Positions 1-8,770 of a stretch of DNA of 64,000 nucleotides are shown here, piece after piece. Under the pieces are notes generated by a model. That model saw only the letters and a list, made by a program, of their open reading frames with translations, did not search any database and had not been told where the DNA came from. A program made the position numbers and the translations under genes. The stretch is taken from positions 682,001 to 746,000 of the forward strand of contig JAGTJU010000003.1 in assembly GCA_022184915.1 (NCBI GenBank), written 5' to 3'. Source of the stretch: Myxococcales bacterium. Its GTDB lineage: Bacteria; Myxococcota_A; Polyangia; Fen-1088. The first letter of the stretch is position 1. Each line of letters begins with the position of its first letter.

Positions 1-139
1 GCGCCGAGGCGCGCCTGGTTCCGCTTGGGTCCGCCACCGGCGAACTGAGATCGCCTCCAACCGGGGCGTGCAAGCACCACGGGAGCGAGCCCCCCGTTTG
101 CGGCTTTTGGCCAGGTGCTTGCAACTGCCGTGGGGGGGC

Positions 140-1816
140 ATGGCGCTCAAGTACTTTTTGTGGGCCGCGTGGTGGCTGAGTAGCGGGGTGTCCTGTGCGC
201 CACGGAGCGCGGGGTTCCGGCCTTTTCCGGGCACACCGGTGATCTGGCAGGAGGACGATCGCGGTCACGTGGCAGAGGTCCCCGTGCGCAGGCAGCTCGA
301 GGCGCAAGACCTGGGGCTCTTCGTACGCGACTTCGGCAGCCGCGAGCTGCAGCGCTTCTTGTCGCTCGAGCAGATGAAACCCGCCGAGGACGTCAACGCA
401 CGCGACGAGGTGCCGTGCTCGACGTGGTTTTGCGCCCGTCACCACCTTGCACCCATGACCACGGAGGCGCTGTTGGCAGGCCCCCCGGGGGCGCGGCCAC
501 CGGTGTTGCCGCTAGCGGTCACGAAGAGCAAGGACCGGGGTGCGGCGGCTGGCTTCTCCGCCACGGACGCGCAGGGCCATCGGTTCTTGATCAAGCTGGA
601 TCCCCCGCATCATCCCGGGCTGAGTTCGGGGGCCGAGATCATGGGCAATCTGATCTTTTACGGCGCGGGCTACAACGTGGCAGGGGCCTTCAGCCTGCAC
701 GTGCCCCGGGACGCGTTTCAGCTGGCGGAGAAGGCCACGTTCCAGCTCTCGGGCGTGGCGGAGCGGCCCTTCACGCGGGCGCGCCTGGACGCACTGCTGG
801 CGAATGCGGGGCGCACGCGCGAGGACGAGGTCTCCGCTGCCGCGATCCCCTGGATCGAAGGTGAGGTGCTGGGCGCGTTCGACATGATGGGCACCCGCGC
901 GGATGATCCCAATGATCGCATCCCTCACCAACATCGTCGTTCGTTGCGCGCCTCGCGCCTTTTGTTCGGATGGCTCAACGTTCACGACGCGAGCGCCTTG
1001 AACACGCTCGACAGCTACGTCGAGGAGGACGGTCGACGTTTCGTGCGCCACCACTTCATCGACTTCGGCGCGGGTCTGGGCTCGGCGTCGTGGCGCCGGA
1101 AGGATGTTTTCGAGGGGCGAGAAAGCTTGTTTCCTCTATCGAGACTGCTGGCCTCACTGTTGACACTCGGGATCTACCAGCGTGACTGGCAGCGCGACCA
1201 GGCGGCACATCACGCCAGCTTGGGGCAGCTGCCGCCCGCCCTGGGGTGGTTTCATCCCACGCACGGCTGGGATCCGCGCGCGTTTCACACGAACCGAAAG
1301 GTGCCGGCGCATCTACGCATGACCCCGCGGGATGGCTACTGGGGGGCGAAGGTCATCACGTCGTTTACGCGCGCCCAGCTGCGGGCGCTGGTTGATTTTG
1401 CGTACGCGGGCCGGGGAGAAGCCGATGCCGTCTTCGAGGCCCTGGTGTGGCGCCAACGTCGCATCGGGGAGACGTACCTGCGTGGTTATGCCGCCGTTGA
1501 GTCGCCCCACGTGGAGGGCTCGCGCTTGTGTTACCTGGACATCGCGGTGGCGCGGGGGTTTTACCCAGCAGCGCCGCGGCACGTCTTCGAGCTGCTCGAT
1601 GCGCGGGGGCGGCTCGTCGCGCGCGCCGACATGGTCACGTCCCAAGCCCGGTTGTGCGTGCCGCTGCCCGAGACGGGCCCCGCGCGGCAGGCGCCGTATC
1701 TGGTGATGGCGATCAGGACCCAAGAGGCCACGCACACGTCACGGCCAAGCTACGTCCATCTTCAGCGAGGGGTTGGCGGGCGGCTGCACGTCGTGGGCCT
1801 GGAGCGTATCGATTGA
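140..1816 (+). CDS. exported protein with a kinase-like core
   Basis: This 558-residue protein begins with a hydrophobic export signal (MALKYFLWAAWW...) ending near a Cys at about residue 19, but the lipobox is imperfect, so lipidation is uncertain. The ATG at 140 has a G-rich stretch in front; in-frame upstream codons from 68 would put a basic extension before the signal. The core looks like an atypical kinase fold: Lys in IKLD (about 152), an acidic residue in GAEIMGN (about 166), WLNVHD with a catalytic-loop-like Asp (about 283) and HHFIDFGAG with a metal-binding-like Asp (about 308). That order resembles HipA/Fam20-type kinases. The assignment is by motif order only. The next gene, an Omp85-type barrel, begins inside this stop codon, so the two are probably made together and act at the cell envelope. 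Confidence 0.72.
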   Translation: MALKYFLWAAWWLSSGVSCAPRSAGFRPFPGTPVIWQEDDRGHVAEVPVRRQLEAQDLGLFVRDFGSRELQRFLSLEQMKPAEDVNARDEVPCSTWFCARHHLAPMTTEALLAGPPGARPPVLPLAVTKSKDRGAAAGFSATDAQGHRFLIKLDPPHHPGLSSGAEIMGNLIFYGAGYNVAGAFSLHVPRDAFQLAEKATFQLSGVAERPFTRARLDALLANAGRTREDEVSAAAIPWIEGEVLGAFDMMGTRADDPNDRIPHQHRRSLRASRLLFGWLNVHDASALNTLDSYVEEDGRRFVRHHFIDFGAGLGSASWRRKDVFEGRESLFPLSRLLASLLTLGIYQRDWQRDQAAHHASLGQLPPALGWFHPTHGWDPRAFHTNRKVPAHLRMTPRDGYWGAKVITSFTRAQLRALVDFAYAGRGEADAVFEALVWRQRRIGETYLRGYAAVESPHVEGSRLCYLDIAVARGFYPAAPRHVFELLDARGRLVARADMVTSQARLCVPLPETGPARQAPYLVMAIRTQEATHTSRPSYVHLQRGVGGRLHVVGLERID

Positions 1817-3198
1817 CGTTGCGACGCCCCCGCCACCGCGTGTCCGGGGTTGTGGTGGTGATGGGGGTCCTGGGCCTTTGGCGTTCCGTGCTCGCTGCGG
1901 AGGCACCTGCGTCCCCCGGAGGACGCCCCGAGTCTGCCGCCGTGCCAGGCCTCGATGGGCGGGTCCCGCCCCCTCCCCCGCGCGATCTGGCGCTGGCGCG
2001 TGGGCTGTTGGCACCGCTACGGGCGGCCGCCTGGCTCGTGTCGACGCCGGTGGATGCGGCCGTGGGCTTCGTCGAGAGGCACGAGCTGCCGGCCCACGCC
2101 TACGAGCTGCTCACCAGCGACGATCGCCTCGTGGGGGTGCGGCCCAGCGTGCGCTACGAGTCGGGCTTTGCCTTGGCCGGCGGCGTGCACTTTTTCGACC
2201 GGCGCAGCTTGGGGCCCGGATCGTTTTTGGGCTTGAATCTGGGCGGAGGGCCACGTTCTTTCGATACCACCTTCGCGCTCAGCCCCCCCGGCAGAACGGG
2301 TCTGCGGCTCTCTGCCTGGGCGTGCTGGCAAGGAGACGCGCTGTTTGGAGGGCTTACGGGACAAAGCACCCAGGCGCTGCGGGACGAGGGTTTCGACCTG
2401 GCTCGCTACCAGGTGCACGGGCGCGGTGTGGGCGTGGGCTGGCGCTGGCCGCTCGCGGGGGGCCTGCGGACACGCACCGGTGTGGACCTTCACGACCGCC
2501 GCTACGCCAACGGGCTTACAGACGGACCGCAACAGATCCTGAACGTGTACTGTCCGCCCGGCCAGGAGAACCGGTGCGCGCTCGGGGGTGACGTGGTACC
2601 CGGGTTTGCGCGTGGCCTCACCGTGCTGCAGGGACGCGGGGAACTCGCCCTGGATACCCGACGCGATCCCCGCTTTGGCTCTGGCTGGTTGGGTGCGCTC
2701 GAGGGCGTGGGCACGCTCGGCGTGGCAGGGGATCCCAGCCGTCACGCGAAGGTGCAGGTGGGGTTCGGCCGCGTCCTCACGTTTGGTCACCATGGCCTCG
2801 ACCTGCGCGTGCAGGCCGGCGCCCTGTGGCGGCTGGGTACAGCGCCGATTCCGTTCGAGGAGCTGCTGTCGCCTTCAGGGCCCCGCGGCTTGCGCGGCCT
2901 GCGCTCGGGACGGCTGCGGGGGCCGACCGCGCTCGTGGCCACGGTGCAATATCGATGGCTGCTCGCCCCGTGGATGGATGCCTTGCTCTTCGTGGACAAG
3001 GGCAATGCCTTTCGGGAGAACTTCGAGAACCTCTCCTGGGCGCAGACCTTCACGAGCTATGGGCTTTCCTTTCAGCTCGTGGAGCGGGCAAGGTCCGAAG
3101 GTGCCGAGCGCAACGTACCCTCCCTCGCGTTCACGTGGGCGTATACGCCCGGGGAGGGCATGCGCTATGCCGTCGTGAGCAACGTGACCGCCTGGTAG
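1813..3198 (+). CDS. Omp85/BamA-TamA-type outer-membrane barrel protein
   Basis: The likely start is TTG at 1813, which overlaps the upstream TGA (TTGA) and gives a clean signal peptide (hydrophobic stretch ending LAAEA); GTG 1840 and ATG 1861 are alternatives. The product is 461 residues. The C-terminal half has features of the Omp85/surface-antigen barrel: LDTRRDPRFGSGW, alternating strands, the lid-loop-like segment GPRGLRGLRSGRL, and MDALLFVDKGNAF. There is no room for five POTRA domains, so it is a short family member rather than BamA itself. Coupling to the kinase-like exported protein suggests a two-gene envelope unit. The substrate is unknown. Confidence 0.8.
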   Translation: MTLRRPRHRVSGVVVVMGVLGLWRSVLAAEAPASPGGRPESAAVPGLDGRVPPPPPRDLALARGLLAPLRAAAWLVSTPVDAAVGFVERHELPAHAYELLTSDDRLVGVRPSVRYESGFALAGGVHFFDRRSLGPGSFLGLNLGGGPRSFDTTFALSPPGRTGLRLSAWACWQGDALFGGLTGQSTQALRDEGFDLARYQVHGRGVGVGWRWPLAGGLRTRTGVDLHDRRYANGLTDGPQQILNVYCPPGQENRCALGGDVVPGFARGLTVLQGRGELALDTRRDPRFGSGWLGALEGVGTLGVAGDPSRHAKVQVGFGRVLTFGHHGLDLRVQAGALWRLGTAPIPFEELLSPSGPRGLRGLRSGRLRGPTALVATVQYRWLLAPWMDALLFVDKGNAFRENFENLSWAQTFTSYGLSFQLVERARSEGAERNVPSLAFTWAYTPGEGMRYAVVSNVTAW

Positions 3199-3214
3199 GC
3201 GTGAGGGCCTCGGC

Positions 3215-3478
3215 TCAATCCTCTGCCTTGGCGAGAAAGCGCGCGAGCTGCGAGCTCGGCGTCTTGAGATCGAGCGCTTTGACGACGGCACGGAAGCGCG
3301 AGCTGGTCTGGCCGTCAGCCTCCATGGCCTGCAGGAACGCCTGCGCGAGGGCGGCGAAGTTCTTGGCGAGGACGAGGGCGGTGAGCCCGTCCCGATCGAA
3401 CGCCGCGTCCATCTCGCGCAGCCGGCGGCGCACGTCAGCCCAAGCGGCAGATGCGGACGATACGGCGGCGGGGCTCAT
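3215..3478 (-). CDS. small hypothetical protein, third gene of the two-component operon
   Basis: A short reading frame of 87 codons starts 10 nt after the histidine kinase stop, on the same strand. The protein is mostly helical and charged, with Ala-rich segments (ALVLAKNFAALAQAFLQAME), no signal peptide and no membrane segment. I do not recognise the family. Position makes it the last gene of a regulator-kinase-small protein operon, so a role connected to that system is possible but unproven. It ends 17 nt from the convergent barrel gene. Confidence 0.55.
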   Translation of the reverse strand: MSPAAVSSASAAWADVRRRLREMDAAFDRDGLTALVLAKNFAALAQAFLQAMEADGQTSSRFRAVVKALDLKTPSSQLARFLAKAED

Positions 3479-3488
3479 GATGAAGAGC

Positions 3489-4886
3489 TTAGCGCGCGCG
3501 TCGGCGCGGGGGCGAGGGCGAGGGCGTATCGCCAGCGGGAAGCTCCACCACGAAGGTGGTGGTGGGGGCGTGCGGGTCGAGGCGCACGTCGCCTCCGTGA
3601 GCGCGCGCGATGTGGCGCGCGATAGCCAGCCCGAGGCCACTGCCCTCTTGCCGACCCGTGGCGCCCTTACGGAAGGGCTCGAAGAGGATGTCCGGGTCCA
3701 CGGGTGGTACACCTCCGTCTTGGACGGCCACGAGCAAGGCGTTCCCCTCGTGCTGTAACGTCACGTTGACCTCGGTCCCCGAGGGGCCATGGCGAAGGGC
3801 GTTTTCGAGCAGATTGCGGAAGAGCCTCACGAGTTCGTTGTGGTCCCCGTACACGCGATCGTCTTCCGCGCGCGGAAGCCTGATGCGCTCGCGTGTCGCC
3901 GCCCCGGCTGCCATGTCGCGGGCCTCCTCAAGAACGCACAGAAGTGACACCTCGGCGCGCGAAGGCGCGGCCTCAGCGCCGAGCCTGGCCAAAGCAAGCA
4001 GATCGTCCGCCATCGACTTGAGCCGCCGGGTCGACGCGAGGGCGTGTTCGATGGTCTCACGATAGTCAGAGGCGGCGCGCGGCTTGCGCAAGGCGAGCGA
4101 CAGCTCACCGAAGATCACCGTGAGCGGTGTGCGCAGCTCGTGGGCCGCGTGGGCGACGAAGTGTCTTTGTGCCACCAGCAGCGCGCCGAGCCTCTCGATC
4201 ATGGCGTCCACGTCCCGCGCGATCTGCGCGATCTCGCCCGTGCCGAGGTGCTTGCCCATGCGGGCATCGAGGTCGCCGGCCGCGACGTTGCGGGCCACCT
4301 CCGCAACCTTGGCGTAGCCGCGGGTGAGGCGCGTGATCGTGAAGGCCACCACACCGATCGTCCAGGCGCACGCGACGGCGAAGACCGCCAACATGGCACG
4401 CCGGAGGAATGCGGCGTCGCCGTCCAGATCGGCCCGGGACACCGCCAGGAGCACCCGTTGTCCGGGCCTGCCCGGCACCGGCGCCCAGGCGCCGCGCAGC
4501 TTCACGCCCCGAGAGAGGGAGAAGTCGATGCAGCACCCCGTCGTTCGACGAGGAAGCTTGGGGACCCACATCGCGTCGAGGTTGGCGCTGCTACGGATCA
4601 CGGTGCCGCTCGCGCCGATGAGAGCGGCGTAGGGTTCGAGGGGACCCACGTCGTTGGCTTCGGGCCCTCGGCGCGAGCCGAGTAACAAGAGCGCGCCTTC
4701 GTCTGCCGAGGCGAGCTCACGCGCTTCTTCTGCGGCCTCGGCCACGAGCACGTCGTCCAGTTGCCGCTGCTGATCGCGGTTCACGGCCGCCGAGATCACG
4801 GCCAGGGCCCCGCCGAGGGTGACCAGGCTCGAAGCGCTCACGGCGGCCACGAACTTGAGACGGTAGCTAGCGAGGGGTCGCGCCAT
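3489..4886 (-). CDS. sensor histidine kinase (HAMP, HisKA, HATPase_c)
   Basis: A 465-residue membrane sensor kinase. TM1 lies at about 12-32, a periplasmic domain at about 33-162 and TM2 at about 163-186, followed by HAMP. The H-box AHELRTPLTV carries the phospho-accepting His at about 249; the N-box (NLLENALRHG, about 361) and G-box GSGLGLAIAR (about 418) are intact. The periplasmic domain contains vicinal cysteines (CC at 118-119), which could bind a metal. It overlaps the response regulator by 20 nt. The divergent neighbour is a heavy-metal RND pump, so the pair is probably CusRS/CzcRS-like. Metal sensing is inferred from context and the Cys pair only. Confidence 0.92.
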   Translation of the reverse strand: MARPLASYRLKFVAAVSASSLVTLGGALAVISAAVNRDQQRQLDDVLVAEAAEEARELASADEGALLLLGSRRGPEANDVGPLEPYAALIGASGTVIRSSANLDAMWVPKLPRRTTGCCIDFSLSRGVKLRGAWAPVPGRPGQRVLLAVSRADLDGDAAFLRRAMLAVFAVACAWTIGVVAFTITRLTRGYAKVAEVARNVAAGDLDARMGKHLGTGEIAQIARDVDAMIERLGALLVAQRHFVAHAAHELRTPLTVIFGELSLALRKPRAASDYRETIEHALASTRRLKSMADDLLALARLGAEAAPSRAEVSLLCVLEEARDMAAGAATRERIRLPRAEDDRVYGDHNELVRLFRNLLENALRHGPSGTEVNVTLQHEGNALLVAVQDGGVPPVDPDILFEPFRKGATGRQEGSGLGLAIARHIARAHGGDVRLDPHAPTTTFVVELPAGDTPSPSPPRRRAR

Positions 4887-5550
4887 CTCTTTTCCATCGA
4901 TAGCCTCGCCCTCGAACGGACTCGAGCCGGTGAGCGTGGACCCCTAGCTTGTCACGGAGGCGGCTCATGTAAACCTCGACCACGTTCGTGCCCGGGTCGA
5001 ACGGCATCTTCCAGGCGTCCGAGAGCAGATCGGCTCGCTTGACGAACTGGTCAGGCCGCTCGAGCAGGTAGGCCAAGAGCGTGAACTCTCGCGATGTCAG
5101 CTCCACGGCGGCTCCCTCGGGCAGGTGCAGCTTGCGCTCGCGCCAGTCGAGCGCGGGCATGTCCGGGGCACCCGGCGCGCGGGGCCTGGCCCGCGCCCGA
5201 CGTGCCAGGGCGTCGAGGCGGGCCAGGAGCTCTTCCAGCTCGAAGGGCTTCGTCAGGTAGTCGTCGGCGCCCGCCCGGAGGCCCCGGACGCGGTCTTCCA
5301 CCTCGAAACGAGCCGTCAACATCAAGATGGGAACGTCGTGCTGCTGCCGCCGGAGGGCCTCACAAACCTGCAGACCGTCGAGACCCGGCATCATCCAGTC
5401 GAGCACCACGACATCGAAAGGCGCCGTCGACGCCTGCTCGAGGCCTGCCTGGCCGCTTTCCACCACCAAGACGTCACGGCCGTCGTCGGCCAGCGCCCGG
5501 GCCAGGAACTTGCCCATCTGGCGATCGTCTTCCACGACGAGTACCCGCAT
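4867..5550 (-). CDS. OmpR/PhoB-family response regulator
   Basis: A 227-residue regulator. The receiver domain starts MRVLVVEDD, has the phospho-accepting Asp at residue 51 (VVVLDWMMPG) and the conserved Lys in LTKPFE. The C-terminal winged helix has LTSREFTLLAYLL, VVEVYMSRLRDKL and RGRGYRW. I chose ATG 5550 because the receiver motif begins there; the frame stays open upstream to 5607 but adds only non-conserved sequence. It is the first gene of the operon, divergent from the metal efflux gene, with an AT-rich dyad between them that is a plausible binding site. Confidence 0.94.
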   Translation of the reverse strand: MRVLVVEDDRQMGKFLARALADDGRDVLVVESGQAGLEQASTAPFDVVVLDWMMPGLDGLQVCEALRRQQHDVPILMLTARFEVEDRVRGLRAGADDYLTKPFELEELLARLDALARRARARPRAPGAPDMPALDWRERKLHLPEGAAVELTSREFTLLAYLLERPDQFVKRADLLSDAWKMPFDPGTNVVEVYMSRLRDKLGVHAHRLESVRGRGYRWKRDGATPR

Positions 5551-5596
5551 GGGGACATAGTAGTTCCGGCGTGCCGCGCCCGTTAGCCGGGCGGGA

Positions 5597-5612
5597 ATTA
5601 AAATCAATTAAT
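5597..5612. promoter_or_regulatory. AT-rich inverted repeat in the divergent promoter region
   Basis: ATTAA-N6-TTAAT forms a perfect 5-bp-arm dyad in an AT-rich island, midway between the divergent regulator (start 5550) and RND pump (start 5650) genes. It could be the regulator's operator or include a -10 region. The dyad is seen directly; its function is inferred. Confidence 0.4.
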
Positions 5613-5649
5613 GACCGGGCTTCGCCGCGTTCCTGCAGCTTAGGGCCCC

Positions 5650-8600
5650 GTGGGAAACGTACTCGAACGACTGGTCACCTTCGCCGTTCAGCGGCGCAGC
5701 GCCGTTTTGGCCGTCTCGGCGCTCGTGGCCGCGGTGGCGGCCCTCACGCTGCCGCGGCTCGCGGTCGACGCCGTGCCTGACGTCACGAACGTCCAGGTCT
5801 CGATCCTCACCACGGCGCCGGGGCTATCGCCGTCCGAGGTCGAACAGTACATCACGTACCCCGTGGAGACCGCCATGAACGGCCTGCCCGACATGGTGGA
5901 GGTCAGGTCCGTGAGCAAGACCGCCGTGTCCGCCGTCACGTTGGTGTTCGCGGATCACGTCGACGTCTGGTTCGCACGCCAGCTCGTGTCCGAGCGGCTC
6001 AAGCAGGTCGAATCGGTGATCCCGCCCGGCTACGGACGCCCGGAGCTGGCGCCCGTCTCGACGGGGCTGGGGGAGATTTACGAATTTTACCTCGACTCCA
6101 GCCAACACAGCCCGATGGAGCTGCGCACCTTGCTCGACTGGGTGGTGGCCCCGCGCCTGCGCTCCGTTCCGGGGGTGATCGAGGTGAACTCGATGGGCGG
6201 AGAGGCCAAAGAGTTCCAGGTGGTCTTGGACCCCAAACGCATGGCGTCCTTCCGGCTGAATCTGCGGGATGTCCTGAGCGCCGTGAAGGAGAGCAGCGCG
6301 AACGTGGGCGGCGGGTACGTCGAAAAGAACGGCGAGCAGATCGTGTTGCGGGGAGAGGCGCAGTTCAAGGACCTGGAGGACATCGCCGCGACCATGCTGA
6401 GCGCAAACGATGATGGGACGCCCATCCTGCTTGTCTCACGTTGCGGAGATCCGCGTGGGGTCGGCCTTGCGCTACGGGGTGGTCACCATGCACGGCAAGG
6501 GCGAAATCGTCGCGGGCACGGTGATGATGCTCATCGGGCAGAACTCCCGGGATGTGGTGGCCGGTGTGAAGACGCGGCTCGAGGAGATCGCGCGTGACCT
6601 GCCCGCCGGGGTCACGATCAAGAGCTACTACGACCGCGCCGAGTTCATCGCGCGTATGCTCCGCACCGTCACGATCAACCTGGGCGAGGGGGCCTTCCTC
6701 GTGGTTTTGGTGCTGTTTTTCACCCTCGGCAGCGTGAGGGGCAGCTTGCTGGCGGCGCTGGCGATTCCGCTTTCGATGGGTGTGGCGGTCATCGGCATGC
6801 ATCAGCTGGGTGTGACGGGAAATTTGATGTCGCTTGGAGCCATCGACTTTGGCTTGTTGGTGGATGGCGCCATCGTCATGCTCGAGGGCACGCTTCATTA
6901 CATCGAGCATCATCGACCCTCACGCGACGAAATCCCCACCGCCGTGGCCACGGCCATGCGGCGCTCGGCCAAGCCGGTCACCTTCGCCGTGGCCATCATC
7001 CTGATGGTCTACCTGCCGCTGATGGCGCTCGAAGGCCAGGAAGGCAAGATGTTCCGCCCCATGGCGATTACGGTGGCTTTGGCACTTGGGGGGGCCCTGC
7101 TCTTTACACTCGTAACGTTTCCAGCGGCCTGCGCCTACGCTCTGCGCACGCCGAAGGCGCGGACCAAGGAGACCCTCTTCGATCGAGCGGGCGTGGCCTA
7201 TGGCCGTGTTTTGAACCGGGCGCTCGCGCGGCCGGCTTTCCTCATCTTGGCGGGAGGGCTCGTCTTCGTGGTCACGGTGCCGTTCGCGGCCCGGCTGGGG
7301 GCCGAGTTCGTGCCCCGGCTCGATGAGGGAGAGTTTTCCCTGGACGTCAGGCGCATCCCTTCGATTGGGCTTTCGACGGCCAAGGCCTTGTCCGAACAAA
7401 CCGAAGCGGTGGTGGCTCGGTTTCCCGAAACCCTCTCGGTGGTCACACGCTTGGGACGCCCCGAGGTGGCCACCGATCCTGTCGGTGCCGACGAATCGGC
7501 CGTGCGGGTGAAGCTGCGCCCCAAGACCGAATGGACGACGGCCAAAGACATGGACGATCTGGGCGTGGCGATGAAAGACGCGATCGAGGCCGAGGTTCCC
7601 GCCACCTTCGTTTCAGTGTCGCAGCCCATCGAGGACCGGGTCAACCAGCTGCTCTCGGGGTCGAAGGCCGACCTCGCCATCAAGGTTTACGGTTTCGACC
7701 TTGAAACGCTGCTCAGCATCGGAAACGAGGTGGCCGCCGTCCTGCGTGGCTTGGACGGCACGGGTGACTTGCGTGTACAGCGGGTCCTGGGGCTGCCCTT
7801 TCTCGATGTCGACGTGGACCGCATGAAGGCGGCGCGCGTGGGCATTCGGCCGGCCGACGTCCTGGCGACGGTGGAGGCCGCGCGCTCGGGCATCGAGGCC
7901 GGCGTGGTCTTCGAGGGCCCCTGGCGCTTTCCGGTAAAGGTTCTGCAGCCGCCCCCGGGGGTGGATCCCGAGTCGATTGGGGAGGTTTTGGTGAGCAGCG
8001 CGCAGAGCAAGATGGTTCCCATCGCCCAGGTCGCGGACGTGAAGCTGCGGGAGGGCCCTGCCACCATCAACCGCGAGAACTTCTCCCGCCGTCTCTTGGT
8101 GGAGGCCAACGTGCGGGGGCGTGACCTGGTGAGCTACGTGGGTGAGGCCAGGCGCATGGTCGAGCAAAAGGTCGTGCTTCCGCCCGGGTATCACCTCGAA
8201 TGGGCGGGCCAGTTCGAGAACTTTACCCGGGCGAAGAACCGCCTGATGCTCGTGGTTCCCGTGGCGCTGGGGATCATTTTCGGCATGCTGTTCCTGATGT
8301 TCGGCGATCTGCGCACGGTCCTGTGCGTGTTCGCGTGCGTTCCGTTCGGCGTGGTGGGCGGCATCTTCGCGCTGGTGGTGCGCGACCTGCCGTTTTCGAT
8401 TCCCGCGGCGGTTGGCTTCATCGCCCTGTGCGGTGTGGCGGTGTTGAACGGTGTCGTCATGGCCAGCGAACTGCACCGGCTTCTCGAAGATCCAGGCTGC
8501 CTCAATCCCTGGCGGCAGAGCGCGATCAAGACGCTGCGCCCCATGCTGACCACTGCGCTCGTGGCCGCCATCGGGTTTTTGCCCATGGCCATCTCCACCC

Positions 8601-8740
8601 GCGCGGGGGCCGAGGTGCAGCGGCCGCTGGCCACGGTGGTGATCGGGGGCATCGTGTCCTCCACCTTGCTGGGGCTCTTGTTGCTGCCGGTGCTCTTGCG
8701 CCTTGCCACCCGTCGGATGCGGTCGGCCGCGCTGCCCTGA
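5650..8740 (+). pseudogene. CzcA/CusA-type heavy-metal RND efflux pump, one-base frameshift
   Basis: Two reading frames together encode one HME-RND inner-membrane pump. The first (GTG 5650 to about 6430) gives MGNVLERLVTFAVQRRS and the porter-domain start; the second (about 6432-8740) carries the rest, including DFGLLVDGAIVMLEG in TM4, the family signature. The break is at about 6431: CTGCTTGTCTCAC contains one extra T relative to the expected ILLSHVAEIR. Removing it gives 1029 residues, a normal CzcA length. It is either a real mutation or an assembly error. No periplasmic adaptor or outer-membrane partner (CzcB/CzcC) is in the window. It is divergent from the two-component operon that probably controls it. 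Confidence 0.88.
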
Positions 8741-8770
8741 GACCGGAAGCGTCCCCGGGGAGCAGCGCAC

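Noticed and set aside
1-48. possible last 15 codons of an upstream gene ending in TGA at 46-48
   Set aside because: Too short to judge; no conserved sequence.
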